Source: Novosphingobium sp. (GTDB lineage Bacteria > Pseudomonadota > Alphaproteobacteria > Sphingomonadales > Sphingomonadaceae). Taken from it: 64,000 nt of DNA. The DNA lies in NCBI RefSeq assembly GCF_030696665.1, contig NZ_JAUYRV010000052.1, positions 124,001 to 188,000 on the forward strand, given 5' to 3'. The notes beneath the pieces are model-generated. The model was not told the origin of the DNA. It saw nothing but the letters and a program-made list of their open reading frames with translations, and ran no database searches. Position numbers and translations under genes: made by a program. Shown in pieces: positions 26,901 through 36,917 of the stretch (the first letter of the stretch is position 1; each line of letters starts with the position of its first letter).

Positions 26901-27518
26901 TTAGAACGAAGGTCCATAGGTCTTCTTGGGCGCAGTGCCCTTTGCCTCTTTCGAGGACCGTTCGATTTCGCCCAGCACGGCGCTGCTCTTGCCTTCAAGC
27001 GTGGCATAATCGCGGGCAGAGCGGCCCGAATTGTCCGGCCGGTCCACATTTGCGCCAGCCTTGATCAGCAGGCGCACCAGCGCCAGATCCTTGCGGTGCA
27101 CGGCGCTGATCAGCGGGGTTTCGCCGGTGTTGTTCGCTTCATCGATGCGCGCGCCGGACTGGATCAGTTCGTCCGCACCTTCGATAAAGCCCATTTCCGT
27201 GGCCAGAACCAGCGGGGTGACGCCGCGATTGTCACGCGCATTCACATTCGCACCCTTGGCGATCAGGAACTGCACCCATGTAAGGTCGCGCCGCGCGGTG
27301 ACGATGTGCAGCCCGGTCTGCCCGGTGGAGTAATCCTTGGTGTTCACGATCTGGGTGCCCGGCTCGTTCAGAGCCTCGGTCACCTTGTCGCCTTCCTTCT
27401 TGCGGATGGCTTCGAGGAACTTGTAGCCTTCGGAAAACTGGGCCTGCGCGGGCATGGCAATGGCGGCGGCCAGCAGGATCGCCAATGCGGCGAGAGGCCT
27501 GCGGAAAATCGAAAACAT
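26901..27518 (-). CDS. exported ankyrin-repeat protein
   Basis: 205-residue protein with a signal peptide (PLAALAILLAAAIAMPAQAQ) and four to five ankyrin repeats. The clear ones are GQTGLHIVTARRDLTWVQFL, GVTPLVLATEMGFIEGADEL and GETPLISAVHRKDLALVRLL. It is probably periplasmic and mediates protein-protein contacts; partners are unknown. The start at MFSIFRRP has a strong CAGGAGGAAG site two bases ahead, favouring it over an earlier codon. Confidence 0.88.
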   Translation of the reverse strand: MFSIFRRPLAALAILLAAAIAMPAQAQFSEGYKFLEAIRKKEGDKVTEALNEPGTQIVNTKDYSTGQTGLHIVTARRDLTWVQFLIAKGANVNARDNRGVTPLVLATEMGFIEGADELIQSGARIDEANNTGETPLISAVHRKDLALVRLLIKAGANVDRPDNSGRSARDYATLEGKSSAVLGEIERSSKEAKGTAPKKTYGPSF

Positions 27519-27596
27519 CACTTCCTCCTGTTGCGCACCCACCCGGACATTCTGCCCCTATGGACTCGCCTCTTGCAAGGGCACGGTTAGCAGAGC

Positions 27597-28211
27597 ATGA
27601 ACCGCCGCGCCATGACCCACGTTTTCAGATCCTTGCTCGCCGCTCTTGCCGCAACCTGCACTTTCGCGCTCTCCTCGTGCGGAGGCGCGGTGGCTGAAAG
27701 CCCGCCGCTTGAAGGCGCGACCATCGGCGGCGATTTCACGCTGACCGGCAAGGACGGGAAGCCCGTGCGGTGGAGCGACTTCGCTGGAAAGTACCCAATT
27801 GTCTATTTCGGCTACACATTCTGCCCGGATGTTTGCCCGGTAGACATGCAGAACATCGGCCTGGGTGTGCGCCAGTTCGAACAAGAGCACCGCGATCTTG
27901 CGGGCAAGGTGGTGCCGCTGTTCATCACCATAGATCCGCAGCGTGATACGCCGGAAGTCGTGGGCGCTTTTGCGGCGAATTTCGGACCGAACGTCGTTGG
28001 ACTTACCGGCACGCCAAAGCGGATTGCCGATGCGGCGAAGAAGTGGGCGGTGTACTACTCCAAGCGTGAAGGCGGCACACCCGACGCCTACCTGATGGAC
28101 CACAGCCGGGGTGTATTCCTGATGGGTCCGAAGGGTGAGCCGATTGCCCTGCTACCTGCCGACAAGGACGCCAAGTCGGTAGCCGCTGAACTTGCAAAGT
28201 GGGTGCATTGA
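27597..28211 (+). CDS. SCO1/SenC-family copper chaperone-like lipoprotein
   Basis: 204-residue thioredoxin-fold protein, probably lipid-anchored (LSSCGG lipobox near residue 28). The copper ligands are the CPDVC motif after FGYTF and the distal histidine in YLMDHS. SCO proteins deliver copper or reduce cysteines for the CuA site of cytochrome c oxidase. A second in-frame ATG five codons later is equally possible as start. Its stop overlaps the next gene. Confidence 0.93.
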   Translation: MNRRAMTHVFRSLLAALAATCTFALSSCGGAVAESPPLEGATIGGDFTLTGKDGKPVRWSDFAGKYPIVYFGYTFCPDVCPVDMQNIGLGVRQFEQEHRDLAGKVVPLFITIDPQRDTPEVVGAFAANFGPNVVGLTGTPKRIADAAKKWAVYYSKREGGTPDAYLMDHSRGVFLMGPKGEPIALLPADKDAKSVAAELAKWVH

Positions 28212-28651
28212 GTTCCGACCGCTTCTGGGAAAAGCCGGTAGAGGCTCTCAACCGCGAACAGTGGGAAGCGCTGTGCGACGGCTGCGGCAAATGCTGCCTG
28301 CACAAGCTGGAAGATGATGCCACGGGCGATGTCTACCACACCAACGTCGCGTGCAAACTGCTCGACCTGAAGACCGGGCGCTGCAGCGATTACAAGCACC
28401 GCCGCGCCTATGTGCCCGATTGCCTGCGCTTGACGCCCAAGCTGGCGCGCGATCTGCCGTGGCTGCCCGATACCTGCGCCTATCGCCTGCGCGCCGACGG
28501 CGATCCCCTGCCCGATTGGCACTACCTGATTTCGGGTGACCGCGATGCGGTGCATCGTGCGGGCCAATCGATCATCGGCAAGGCGGTCAGCGAGACATTG
28601 GCGGGACCGCTGGAAGAGCATATCGTGCCATCGGACTACTTCGATGGGTGA
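28199..28651 (+). CDS. YcgN/UPF0260-family cysteine-cluster protein
   Basis: 150-residue protein of the widespread UPF0260 family with a CxxCxxC-type cluster near the start (CDGCGKCCLHKL) and further cysteines (CKLLDLKTGRC, CLRLTP, TCAYRL) likely to bind zinc or an iron-sulfur cluster. Biochemical function is unknown. The start is uncertain: GTG here, or a TTG nine bases later that overlaps the SCO stop. Both keep the conserved SDRFWEKP leader. Confidence 0.88.
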   Translation: MGALSSDRFWEKPVEALNREQWEALCDGCGKCCLHKLEDDATGDVYHTNVACKLLDLKTGRCSDYKHRRAYVPDCLRLTPKLARDLPWLPDTCAYRLRADGDPLPDWHYLISGDRDAVHRAGQSIIGKAVSETLAGPLEEHIVPSDYFDG

Positions 28652-28661
28652 AAGGCGAGGC

Positions 28662-29420
28662 ATGCTCGATTGGCTCAGGCGGGCTGATCCCAAGGCGAAA
28701 GAAGCGCCTTCCCCCCGTGCAATAGCGCGCCGCACAATCGTGGTGGCCGATCGCGAACTGCCGCTGGTGATCCGCAAGCTGGGCCATGCGCGGCGAATGA
28801 CTCTGCGCCTCGCACCAGATGGTAGCGAAGCGCGCGTGTCGATCCCCGCTTGGGGCCGTGTGGGCGATGCAGAGGCCTTTGCGCGCGACCGGGCCGATTG
28901 GCTCGCGGGGCAACTCGCACGCGTGCCCGAAGCAGCGGCGATTGCCCCCGATGCCACCGTGTGCTTCCGGGGTGAGACCTTACGCATAGACTGGCAGCCC
29001 AGCGCACGGCGCAAACCCATGTTTGCCGAGGGGCGTGTTGTGGTGGGAGGCCCTGCGGAGGGCCTTGCCACACGGTTGCAGCGCTGGCTTGAGGCCGAAG
29101 CACTTGCGCTCTGCACCGAGGATCTGGCGCACTATTGTGCCCGCGCCGGAGAACCCGTGCCGCGCCTCTCGCTCTCGCGCGCGCAACGGCGCTGGGGCAG
29201 CTGTGCATCGGACGGGACGATCCGCATGAACTGGCGGCTGATCATGGCGCCCGATTTCGTGCGCCGCTCGGTCGTGGCGCACGAGGTCGCGCATATCCGG
29301 CACTTCGATCACAGCCCGGCCTTCCACGCCCATCTTGATGGCCTGTTCGAAGGCGAGATCGACGCCGCCAACCGCTGGCTCAAGCGGTTCGGACGCACGC
29401 TTTATGCGCCGTTCGGCTGA
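28662..29420 (+). CDS. YgjP-like zinc metallopeptidase (DUF45/M48-like)
   Basis: 252-residue soluble protein with the WGSCASDGTIRMNWRLIM block and zinc site HEVAHIRHFDHSPAF, which give the two His, the catalytic Glu and the third His of YgjP-type gluzincins. Such proteins are predicted proteases of unknown target. The ATG at MLDWLRRAD is chosen for its AAGG site; an ATG six codons earlier overlaps the previous gene. It is the third gene of a plus-strand run from the SCO gene to ribE. Confidence 0.88.
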   Translation: MLDWLRRADPKAKEAPSPRAIARRTIVVADRELPLVIRKLGHARRMTLRLAPDGSEARVSIPAWGRVGDAEAFARDRADWLAGQLARVPEAAAIAPDATVCFRGETLRIDWQPSARRKPMFAEGRVVVGGPAEGLATRLQRWLEAEALALCTEDLAHYCARAGEPVPRLSLSRAQRRWGSCASDGTIRMNWRLIMAPDFVRRSVVAHEVAHIRHFDHSPAFHAHLDGLFEGEIDAANRWLKRFGRTLYAPFG

Positions 29421-29460
29421 TGGCTGGTAGAATGTCCAACAAGCGCCTATCTATGCGCGC

Positions 29461-29952
29461 ATGAAGGCCTTTTTCCGCAAAGTCTCCCCGCGCCGCGCAG
29501 TTGTCGATCTGTGGGAAGTGCTTGGCTCGCCAAGCGAATACCGCTTCATCGGCTTGATGATGGCCGCCGCAGTAACCGGCGGCATATTCTATGTAATGAC
29601 CCAGCAGGGCGGCCGGGGCCTGCCGCGCCCGCCGCAGATCGTCTATTTTCCCAGCTTCCTTGAAGGCCGCACCGACGCCGAAATCCTTGCCGAAAACCGT
29701 GAGGCAACGGCCAAGGCCCGCGCCATCGAGGCCGAGGAAGAGGCTAGCGCCGAGCGCGTGCGCCAGATGTATCGCGCCGTCGGCAACGCCACCGGGGTCG
29801 ATACGAAAAAGGCCTACGAAGAAGGCAATGCCGAACGCGCCGCGATGAAGGCCAAGATCGATGCCGAGCGCAAGGCGATCCTCGACCGCAATCTGGTGAA
29901 GAACCCCGTGTTCGAGGCCGAGCAGAAGAAGCTGCAGTCGCCAGACGAATGA
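29461..29952 (+). CDS. hypothetical protein with one membrane helix and a charged coiled coil
   Basis: 163 residues. A short basic N-terminus leads into one membrane segment (about residues 30-47, FIGLMMAAAVTGGIFYVM). A long hydrophilic region rich in Glu, Ala, Arg and Lys follows and should form a coiled coil (ILAENREATAKARAIEAEEE). It overlaps ribD by four bases, so it is cotranslated with it. No known family recognised. Confidence 0.75.
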   Translation: MKAFFRKVSPRRAVVDLWEVLGSPSEYRFIGLMMAAAVTGGIFYVMTQQGGRGLPRPPQIVYFPSFLEGRTDAEILAENREATAKARAIEAEEEASAERVRQMYRAVGNATGVDTKKAYEEGNAERAAMKAKIDAERKAILDRNLVKNPVFEAEQKKLQSPDE

Positions 29953-30920
29953 GCGGAGCCGACGACCAGCGCTGGCTGAATGCAGCCGCGGCGCTGGCCG
30001 GGCGCGGGCGTCCATTAAGCAGGCCCAACCCTTCGGTAGGCGCGGTGATCGTGCGCGATGGTAAAGTCGTCGGTCGCGGGTGGACGCAGGCAGGCGGACG
30101 GCCCCATGCCGAGGCGGGCGCGCTGGCTCAGGCGGGCGCGGCAGCGCAGGGCGCGACGCTTTACGTCACCTTGGAACCATGCGCACATGCCAGCGCGCGC
30201 GGGCCTTCCTGCACCTCGCTGGTGATGCAAAGCGGGCTGGCGCGCGTGGTGATCGGCGTGGAAGACCCGGACCCGCGCACGGCAGGCAGCGGGATCGCAG
30301 CGATGCGTGCAGCAGGGATTGCGGCGGAACTGGTGCCCTGCCCTGCGGCGCGGGAATCGCTGGCAGGCTATCTGACGCGGACAGCGCTGGGGCGGCCACA
30401 TGTGACGCTGAAACTGGCGACCTCGCTCGACGGGCGGATTGCGCTGGCCGATGGGTCCAGCCAGTGGATCACCGGGCCTGAGGCGCGCGCACACTGCCAC
30501 GTGGAGCGGGCGCGGGCTGATGTCATTCTTGTTGGCGGCGGGACGTTCCGGGCCGACGCGCCAAGGCTCGACGTGCGCCTGCCGGGGCTGGAGGCGCGCA
30601 GTCCGCAGCGCATGGTGCTGACACGCGGGGCGGTGCCTGAGGGCTGGACGGCTGTGGCTGAAATTGCTGCGCCGGGCGCATTCGGCGATGCGCAGTATCT
30701 TTTTGTCGAAGGCGGAGCGCAGGCAGCGGCGGCCTTTCTGGCGGCAGACATGGTGGACCGGCTGCTGCTCTATCGCGCGCCGATTATCGTGGGCGCGGGC
30801 CTGCCCTGCATCGCGGACATCGGGCTTGGCTCGCTGGCGCAAGCGCACGGGCGGTGGCGCAATGTGGACCGCCGGACGCTTGGCAGCGATGCGCTGGACG
30901 TCTACGAGCGGGTCCGTTGA
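29949..30920 (+). CDS. ribD: bifunctional riboflavin deaminase/reductase RibD
   Basis: 323-residue enzyme for the second and third steps of riboflavin synthesis. The N-terminal cytidine-deaminase-like domain holds zinc ligands in RPHAEAGAL and LEPCAHASARGPSC. The C-terminal reductase domain starts near residue 145 (VTLKLATSLDGRIALADGSS) with the NADPH-binding ILVGGGTFRAD and FVEGGAQAAAAFL. It is followed 11 bases later by ribE. Length is a little shorter than the E. coli enzyme (367). Confidence 0.95.
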   Translation: MSGADDQRWLNAAAALAGRGRPLSRPNPSVGAVIVRDGKVVGRGWTQAGGRPHAEAGALAQAGAAAQGATLYVTLEPCAHASARGPSCTSLVMQSGLARVVIGVEDPDPRTAGSGIAAMRAAGIAAELVPCPAARESLAGYLTRTALGRPHVTLKLATSLDGRIALADGSSQWITGPEARAHCHVERARADVILVGGGTFRADAPRLDVRLPGLEARSPQRMVLTRGAVPEGWTAVAEIAAPGAFGDAQYLFVEGGAQAAAAFLAADMVDRLLLYRAPIIVGAGLPCIADIGLGSLAQAHGRWRNVDRRTLGSDALDVYERVR

Positions 30921-30931
30921 AGGAGATTTGA

Positions 30932-31555
30932 ATGTTCACCGGGATCGTCACCGAAGTCGGCAATATCCTCGCGATCGAGGACAAGGGTGATCGCCGCATC
31001 ACCATTTCCTGCGCGATGGACCCGGCGAAAATCGCCATTGGCGCGTCGATTGCCTGCTCTGGCGTCTGCCTGACCGTGGTCGACAAAGGCGGCGTGGCCG
31101 GTGAAGGCTGGTTTGCGGTCGACGTTTCGGGCGAGACGGTGAGCTGCACAGCGCCGGAACAGTGGCAGGCGGGCGCACCGCTCAACCTCGAACCGGCGCT
31201 GAAGCTGGGTGATGAACTGGGCGGGCATATCGTGACCGGCCATGTCGATACGGTGGGCGAAGTCGTCAGCGTGACGCAGGTCGGGGCATCGTGGCAATAC
31301 ATCGTCGCCGCCCCCAAGGAGCTGGCAGCTTATATCGCGGCCAAGGGTTCCATCACTGTCGACGGGGTTTCACTGACCGTCAACGAAGTGGCGGATCAGG
31401 CCGATGGCGCGTGCCACTTCATGCTCAACATCATCCCGCACACCGCGCAAGTGACGACGCTGGGCACGCTTGTGGCGGGGCGGAAAGTCAATCTGGAGAT
31501 CGACGTTCTGGCGCGCTATCTGAAGCGGATGCAGAGCCTCGCTGCGCAAGCCTGA
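30932..31555 (+). CDS. ribE: riboflavin synthase alpha chain
   Basis: 207-residue enzyme that dismutates two 6,7-dimethyl-8-ribityllumazines to riboflavin. Two tandem lumazine-binding barrels are present: MFTGIVTEVG with CSGVCLTVV in the first and GHIVTGHVDTVGEV with VDGVSLTVNEV in the second. It ends the plus-strand run that began with the SCO gene. No FMN riboswitch was recognised. Flavin supply suits the flavoprotein-rich region that follows, but the gene is ordinary core metabolism. Confidence 0.97.
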   Translation: MFTGIVTEVGNILAIEDKGDRRITISCAMDPAKIAIGASIACSGVCLTVVDKGGVAGEGWFAVDVSGETVSCTAPEQWQAGAPLNLEPALKLGDELGGHIVTGHVDTVGEVVSVTQVGASWQYIVAAPKELAAYIAAKGSITVDGVSLTVNEVADQADGACHFMLNIIPHTAQVTTLGTLVAGRKVNLEIDVLARYLKRMQSLAAQA

Positions 31556-31570
31556 AGGGCGTTTTCCGAA

Positions 31571-31603
31571 GTGCACCTAGATGCACCTAGCAGCACCTAG
31601 GTG
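31571..31603. repeat. three tandem decamers ending in a palindrome
   Basis: Consecutive ten-base units GTGCACCTAG, ATGCACCTAG and CAGCACCTAG, followed by GTG, which completes a CACCTAGGTG palindrome. Located 15 bases after ribE, in the gap between ribE and the converging hydrolase gene. Confidence 0.75.
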
Positions 31604-31631
31604 TCCCCAAGGCTACCACAACGCCCTCAAA

Positions 31632-32300
31632 TCAGGCGCAATTCAGCACTACTTGCAGCAACTGTCCGGGCTGATCGCGCATCACGTCGTGACTGGCTTC
31701 AGCCTCGTGATATTCCCACGCAGGATCGTTCTGAACCTGATCGCGGAACTTGGCGAAGGGTGTCGGCTGCCAGCCATTGGCGAACACATAAATGCGGCGC
31801 GGGATCTTCGCCTCCTCACCGCTGAAGCGCACCGCCTCGACCAAAGTCAGCAGCGGATGATCGGACAGCACCGGACTTTCCAAGCCGGGCAGCGGGGATA
31901 CCGCGCCGGGCTTGTGCTTCTGGCTGCCGATGTAGTGGTCATGCTCCCACTCTCCCGTCAGATCCCAAAGCGACTGGCCATCCTGCGGCAGGAACGCGTC
32001 GACATAGACGATGGCATCGATCCGGGCACCCAGCCGCGTGGCGACGCCGGTTATCACCATGCCGCCCCACGAATGGCCGACCAGCACGAAACGGTCGAAG
32101 CCCGCGTCGGCGATCTGTGCGCAGACATCGTCGATGTGGGTGGTCAGCGTGATACCGGGGTGGAACTCGGCCTTGCGCTTGCCCAGACCGGTAAGGTCGG
32201 CGGCGAGGACGCGGTGCCCGGCGGCGCGCAGGTCCGCTGCGAGGCGATCCCACGCGAAGCTGCCGCCCCACGCGCCGTGGACCAGCACGAAGTCCGTCAC
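31632..32300 (-). CDS. alpha/beta hydrolase, C1-cassette member
   Basis: 222-residue cytoplasmic hydrolase. The oxyanion motif is VHGAWGG, the nucleophile elbow GHSWGG and a likely catalytic histidine is in EASHDVM. It belongs to the small esterase-like group that also includes plant MES-type esterases. The GTG start overlaps the MetF stop by four bases (GTGA), so the two are translated together. A paralogue is encoded at 36180-36917. An ester or lactone substrate from the aromatic pathway is an inference from context. Confidence 0.85.
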   Translation of the reverse strand: MTDFVLVHGAWGGSFAWDRLAADLRAAGHRVLAADLTGLGKRKAEFHPGITLTTHIDDVCAQIADAGFDRFVLVGHSWGGMVITGVATRLGARIDAIVYVDAFLPQDGQSLWDLTGEWEHDHYIGSQKHKPGAVSPLPGLESPVLSDHPLLTLVEAVRFSGEEAKIPRRIYVFANGWQPTPFAKFRDQVQNDPAWEYHEAEASHDVMRDQPGQLLQVVLNCA

Positions 32301-33178
32301 TGATTTATGCCGTGCTTCTTGTTGTAGCCGTGCAGCCATTCCAGCGTCTTGGTCAGACCGCCGAACGGGTAGAAGTGCAGGCGGACTTTGCCGTGTTCAG
32401 GCCCGAGGCCCTTGGCGAAAGCATCGACCAGCTTGTCCGGCCCGGCTGTGCCGAGCAGGTTCGTGACGGAAATGCCGTATTTCTTGAGGACCGAGGTGGA
32501 GGCCCCAACGCCGCAACGTGCGGCAAAGGACAGCAAGCGCTTGATCCCGGCGGGACCGGGCACGCCGATGCGCACCGGCGCATCGATGCCGCGTGCGCGC
32601 AGTTCCTTGAGCCAGGCGAGGAAGGCGTCGGGATCGAAGCCGAACTGGGTGACGATCAGCGGGGCCATGCCGCGCGCTGAAATATCAGCGACCTTCTTTT
32701 CGAGGACGGCCCAGCATTCGGCCTCGGACATGTTGGGGTGCCCTTCCGGGTGCCCGCCGATGCCGATGGCCTTGATGCCCGAGCGTTCGAACGCGCCTGT
32801 GGCGATCAGGGCTGATGTATCGAAGTAAGGGCCGACCGGTTCGGGCGGATCGCCAGCGACGATGAAGCATCTGGAAACGCCTGCTTTTTCAACCACTGCG
32901 CGCAGGTAGCCTTCGAAATCGTCTTCCGATGTGATCCGGCGAGCGGAGAAGTGGGGCATCGGCTCAAAGCCGAGTTCGCGCACGGCGACCGTGGCGGCAA
33001 CGCGGGCGGCAACATCTTCACCGGGGAGGAATGTAATGGCGACGGGCGTTTCAGCCGGGATGAGCGGGGCGGCATCGCGCAGCGACGCTTCGTCCTTTGC
33101 CGTCATCTCGAGGCTGAAGCCATCGGTGATCCCGTCGGGCACCTTGTCCCAGTTGGGATGGATTTGGGGTGTTGCCAT
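32297..33178 (-). CDS. metF: methylenetetrahydrofolate reductase (MetF family)
   Basis: 293-residue FAD-dependent reductase of the MetF family. Recognised by the FSARRITSEDDFEGYL region (folate/FAD site), FIVAGDPPEP, GIGGHPEGHPNMSEAE and PLIVTQFGFDPDAF. Beside an O-demethylase it would run toward oxidation, turning methyl-THF back into methylene-THF, as described for the SYK-6 O-demethylation system. It follows the demethylase gene by 78 bases containing a stable hairpin. The N-terminus (SLEMTAKDE) differs from methionine-cycle MetF. Confidence 0.88.
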   Translation of the reverse strand: MATPQIHPNWDKVPDGITDGFSLEMTAKDEASLRDAAPLIPAETPVAITFLPGEDVAARVAATVAVRELGFEPMPHFSARRITSEDDFEGYLRAVVEKAGVSRCFIVAGDPPEPVGPYFDTSALIATGAFERSGIKAIGIGGHPEGHPNMSEAECWAVLEKKVADISARGMAPLIVTQFGFDPDAFLAWLKELRARGIDAPVRIGVPGPAGIKRLLSFAARCGVGASTSVLKKYGISVTNLLGTAGPDKLVDAFAKGLGPEHGKVRLHFYPFGGLTKTLEWLHGYNKKHGINQ

Positions 33179-33201
33179 TGCGGGATCCTCTTGGGTCTGG
33201 A

Positions 33202-33243
33202 GGCAAGCCGCCCGGTTGCCTTTGCAGCAATCCGGGCGGTGCC
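33202..33243. other. stable intercistronic hairpin between O-demethylase and metF genes
   Basis: GGCA...CCGCCCGG-TTGC paired with GCAA-T-CCGGGCGG...TGCC, a stem of about 16 bp. There is no T-tract on the minus strand, so it is more likely an mRNA-stabilising or processing hairpin than a full terminator. Confidence 0.6.
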
Positions 33244-33256
33244 AGTTAGGTTTGGC

Positions 33257-34783
<1,527 letters not shown>

Positions 34784-34815
34784 CTATGAGCGCAACACCG
34801 ATGGGAGAGATTTTG

Positions 34816-35670
34816 ATGAGCGCATCGCTGATTTTGACGCTGTCTTGCGAGGACAAGCCGGGGATCGTTGCCCGCGTGACCGGCAACCTGTTCGAAGCAG
34901 GGGGCAACATTCGCGAAGCACAGCAGTTTGACGATTCGCTGAGCGGCAACTTTTTCATGCGCGTCGTGTTCGATCCGGGCGAAGGTTCGGTCGATCACTT
35001 CCGCGCAGCATTTGCGCCCGTGGCGCAGCAATATGCGATGGAATGGAACCTGCGTGACACCACGGTGAAGCGCAAGGTGATCCTGATGGTCAGCAAGTTC
35101 GACCACTGCCTGGGCGATCTGCTTTACCGCACACGGTTGGGTGAACTGCCGATGGACGTGGTGGCGATTCTGGGCAACCACCCCAAGGAAGCACTGAACA
35201 TCTCATTGATCGGTGACATACCCTATCACCACCTGCCGATCACCAAGGACACCAAGCCGCAGCAGGAAGCCGAAGTGAAGCGCATCGTCACCGAGACGGG
35301 CGCGGAACTGGTGGTGCTGGCGCGTTACATGCAGATCCTGTCTGACGATCTGGCCTCGTTCCTCAACGGCCGGTGCATCAACATCCACCATTCCTTCCTG
35401 CCCAGCTTCAAGGGCGCAAAGCCATACCATCAGGCACATGCGCGCGGCGTGAAGATGATCGGTGCGACCGGGCACTACGTGACAACCGACCTCGATGAAG
35501 GTCCGATCATCCATCAGGACGTGGAAACGGTGACCCATGCCGATGGCCCGGATGATCTGGTGCGCAAGGGCCGCGATGTGGAACGCCGCGTGCTGGCCGA
35601 AGCGGTGCGCCTGCATCTGGAAGATCGGGCGCTGCTGAACGGCACCAAGACGGTGGTGTTCAAAAGCTAA
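34816..35670 (+). CDS. purU: formyltetrahydrofolate deformylase
   Basis: 284-residue PurU. The N-terminal ACT domain is SASLILTLSCEDKPGIVARV. The formyl-transferase-like catalytic domain carries the Asn-His-Asp set in INIHHSFLPSFKGAKPYHQAH and VTTDLDEGPII. It hydrolyses 10-formyl-THF to formate and THF, which would recycle THF loaded with methyl groups by the divergent O-demethylase. Start MSASLIL follows GGGAGAG. A good terminator follows the gene. Confidence 0.95.
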   Translation: MSASLILTLSCEDKPGIVARVTGNLFEAGGNIREAQQFDDSLSGNFFMRVVFDPGEGSVDHFRAAFAPVAQQYAMEWNLRDTTVKRKVILMVSKFDHCLGDLLYRTRLGELPMDVVAILGNHPKEALNISLIGDIPYHHLPITKDTKPQQEAEVKRIVTETGAELVVLARYMQILSDDLASFLNGRCINIHHSFLPSFKGAKPYHQAHARGVKMIGATGHYVTTDLDEGPIIHQDVETVTHADGPDDLVRKGRDVERRVLAEAVRLHLEDRALLNGTKTVVFKS

Positions 35671-35693
35671 CGTTATGATTCGTTGAATTTCAG

Positions 35694-35733
35694 CGGCGGC
35701 GGGAGCACCATGCTTTCGCCGCCGTTTTCGTTT
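35694..35733 (+). terminator. rho-independent terminator after purU
   Basis: CGGCGGCG / CGCCGCCG perfect stem (35694-35701, 35717-35724) followed by TTTTCGTTT. Confidence 0.75.
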
Positions 35734-35749
35734 GCGGGAGAGAACAGAC

Positions 35750-36151
35750 ATGCACGTCAACGCGCTGGATCACGTCAACATCATTACAGACCGGCTGGAC
35801 GAGACGGCGGAGTTCTACCGCGCGCTGCTGAGTTTGGAACGGCGCGATGGGCCGCCTCCCCTTACACCGCAGAACGCGCAGTGGATGTATGATGCAGGGG
35901 GCAAGGCGATCATCCATATCAATGCCGTCGATTGCCCGCGCGCCTATGACCGCGAGGTGCAGCCGGGATCACTGACCGGGGCAATTCATCATGTGGCGCT
36001 GAATTGTTCAGGGTATGATGAAACGCTGCAACGGATTGGTGCGATGGGTCTGGCTTCCCAGACCAACCTGGTTGAGGCCATCGGGCTGCGTCAGATCTTT
36101 ACCGCCGACCCAAACAATCTGCTGCTGGAGTTGAATTTCTTCGGGGATTGA
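35750..36151 (+). CDS. VOC-superfamily (glyoxalase/dioxygenase fold) protein
   Basis: 133-residue protein with two beta-alpha-beta-beta-beta units. Possible metal ligands are H in LDHVNII, H in AIHHVALN and E in LLLELNFF, the usual His-His-Glu arrangement of extradiol dioxygenases and glyoxalases. It is small for an extradiol dioxygenase, so an isomerase, lyase or resistance-type role is as likely. The ATG has GGGAGAG upstream. It sits after the purU terminator and converges with the hydrolase gene. Confidence 0.85.
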   Translation: MHVNALDHVNIITDRLDETAEFYRALLSLERRDGPPPLTPQNAQWMYDAGGKAIIHINAVDCPRAYDREVQPGSLTGAIHHVALNCSGYDETLQRIGAMGLASQTNLVEAIGLRQIFTADPNNLLLELNFFGD

Positions 36152-36179
36152 GAGGCGTTTCAACCCTATCTCCCGTTCT

Positions 36180-36917
36180 TCAAGCCGGAATCGCACCTTC
36201 CAGCGCGTCTGCCAGTTCCTGCGGCTTTGACAGATACGGGCTGTGATCGGCCTCAAGTGTCACGATGCTCGCGCCCGGTGAACGGGCAATCATCTTACGC
36301 TGGCTGTCGATCGGGATGGTCCGGTCGAGCGTGCATTCAACATATGTACGCGGCAGGGTGCCCCAGCGTTCGGGGGTCACGATGATTTTCTCAGACCGGG
36401 GGGCGTGAGGTTCGGCCATCAGCCTTGCCATCGCGGCTTCGACCAGATCCGGCGGCGATATTTGTGCGAAGACTTCTGCAGCATTTTCGCTGTCGATCTC
36501 GGTCGCAATGCCGCCGTGGACCTTGCGAATGATTCCGTCGAACGCCGGGTTCGGGCCTTCGAGTCCCTTGAACTCGGCGCGGCTCATGCCATTGGGCAGC
36601 ATCATCGCGCAGATGTAGACCAGCGCGTCCATCGCCGATGGATCACGCTGCGCCGCAGTGGAGATAACGAGGCCACCGCGCGAGTGCCCGGCGAGAACCA
36701 CCGGGCCAACGCCTTGCGCTTTCAGCTCGCGGCAATGCTGCGCAGCAAATTCGCCCCAGCTTGCCAGCGTGACCGCCGCCATTTCTTCTGCCGTGCCGCC
36801 CATGCCCGGGAGCGTGGGCGCCACGACAGTGTGGCCCCGTGCGCGCAGGATGTCGGCGACCAGATCGAAACACCAGCCGCCGTGCCAAGAACCGTGGATC
36901 AGGACGAAGCCTGCCAT
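36180..36917 (-). CDS. alpha/beta hydrolase, end of the amidohydrolase-GST gene run
   Basis: 245-residue hydrolase with oxyanion motif IHGSWHGGW, nucleophile elbow AGHSRGG and catalytic His in EADHSPYLSKP. The N-terminal layout matches the other hydrolase at 31632-32300, so they are paralogues. Its ATG touches the GST stop (TGATG overlap), so the two are translated together. It could cleave an ester or release a product of the GST reaction; this is context only. Confidence 0.87.
   Translation of the reverse strand: MAGFVLIHGSWHGGWCFDLVADILRARGHTVVAPTLPGMGGTAEEMAAVTLASWGEFAAQHCRELKAQGVGPVVLAGHSRGGLVISTAAQRDPSAMDALVYICAMMLPNGMSRAEFKGLEGPNPAFDGIIRKVHGGIATEIDSENAAEVFAQISPPDLVEAAMARLMAEPHAPRSEKIIVTPERWGTLPRTYVECTLDRTIPIDSQRKMIARSPGASIVTLEADHSPYLSKPQELADALEGAIPA

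Noticed and set aside
30921..30931. FMN riboswitch ahead of ribE
   Set aside because: Only 11 bases separate ribD and ribE, and no RFN-type conserved pairing is seen upstream of ribD either.
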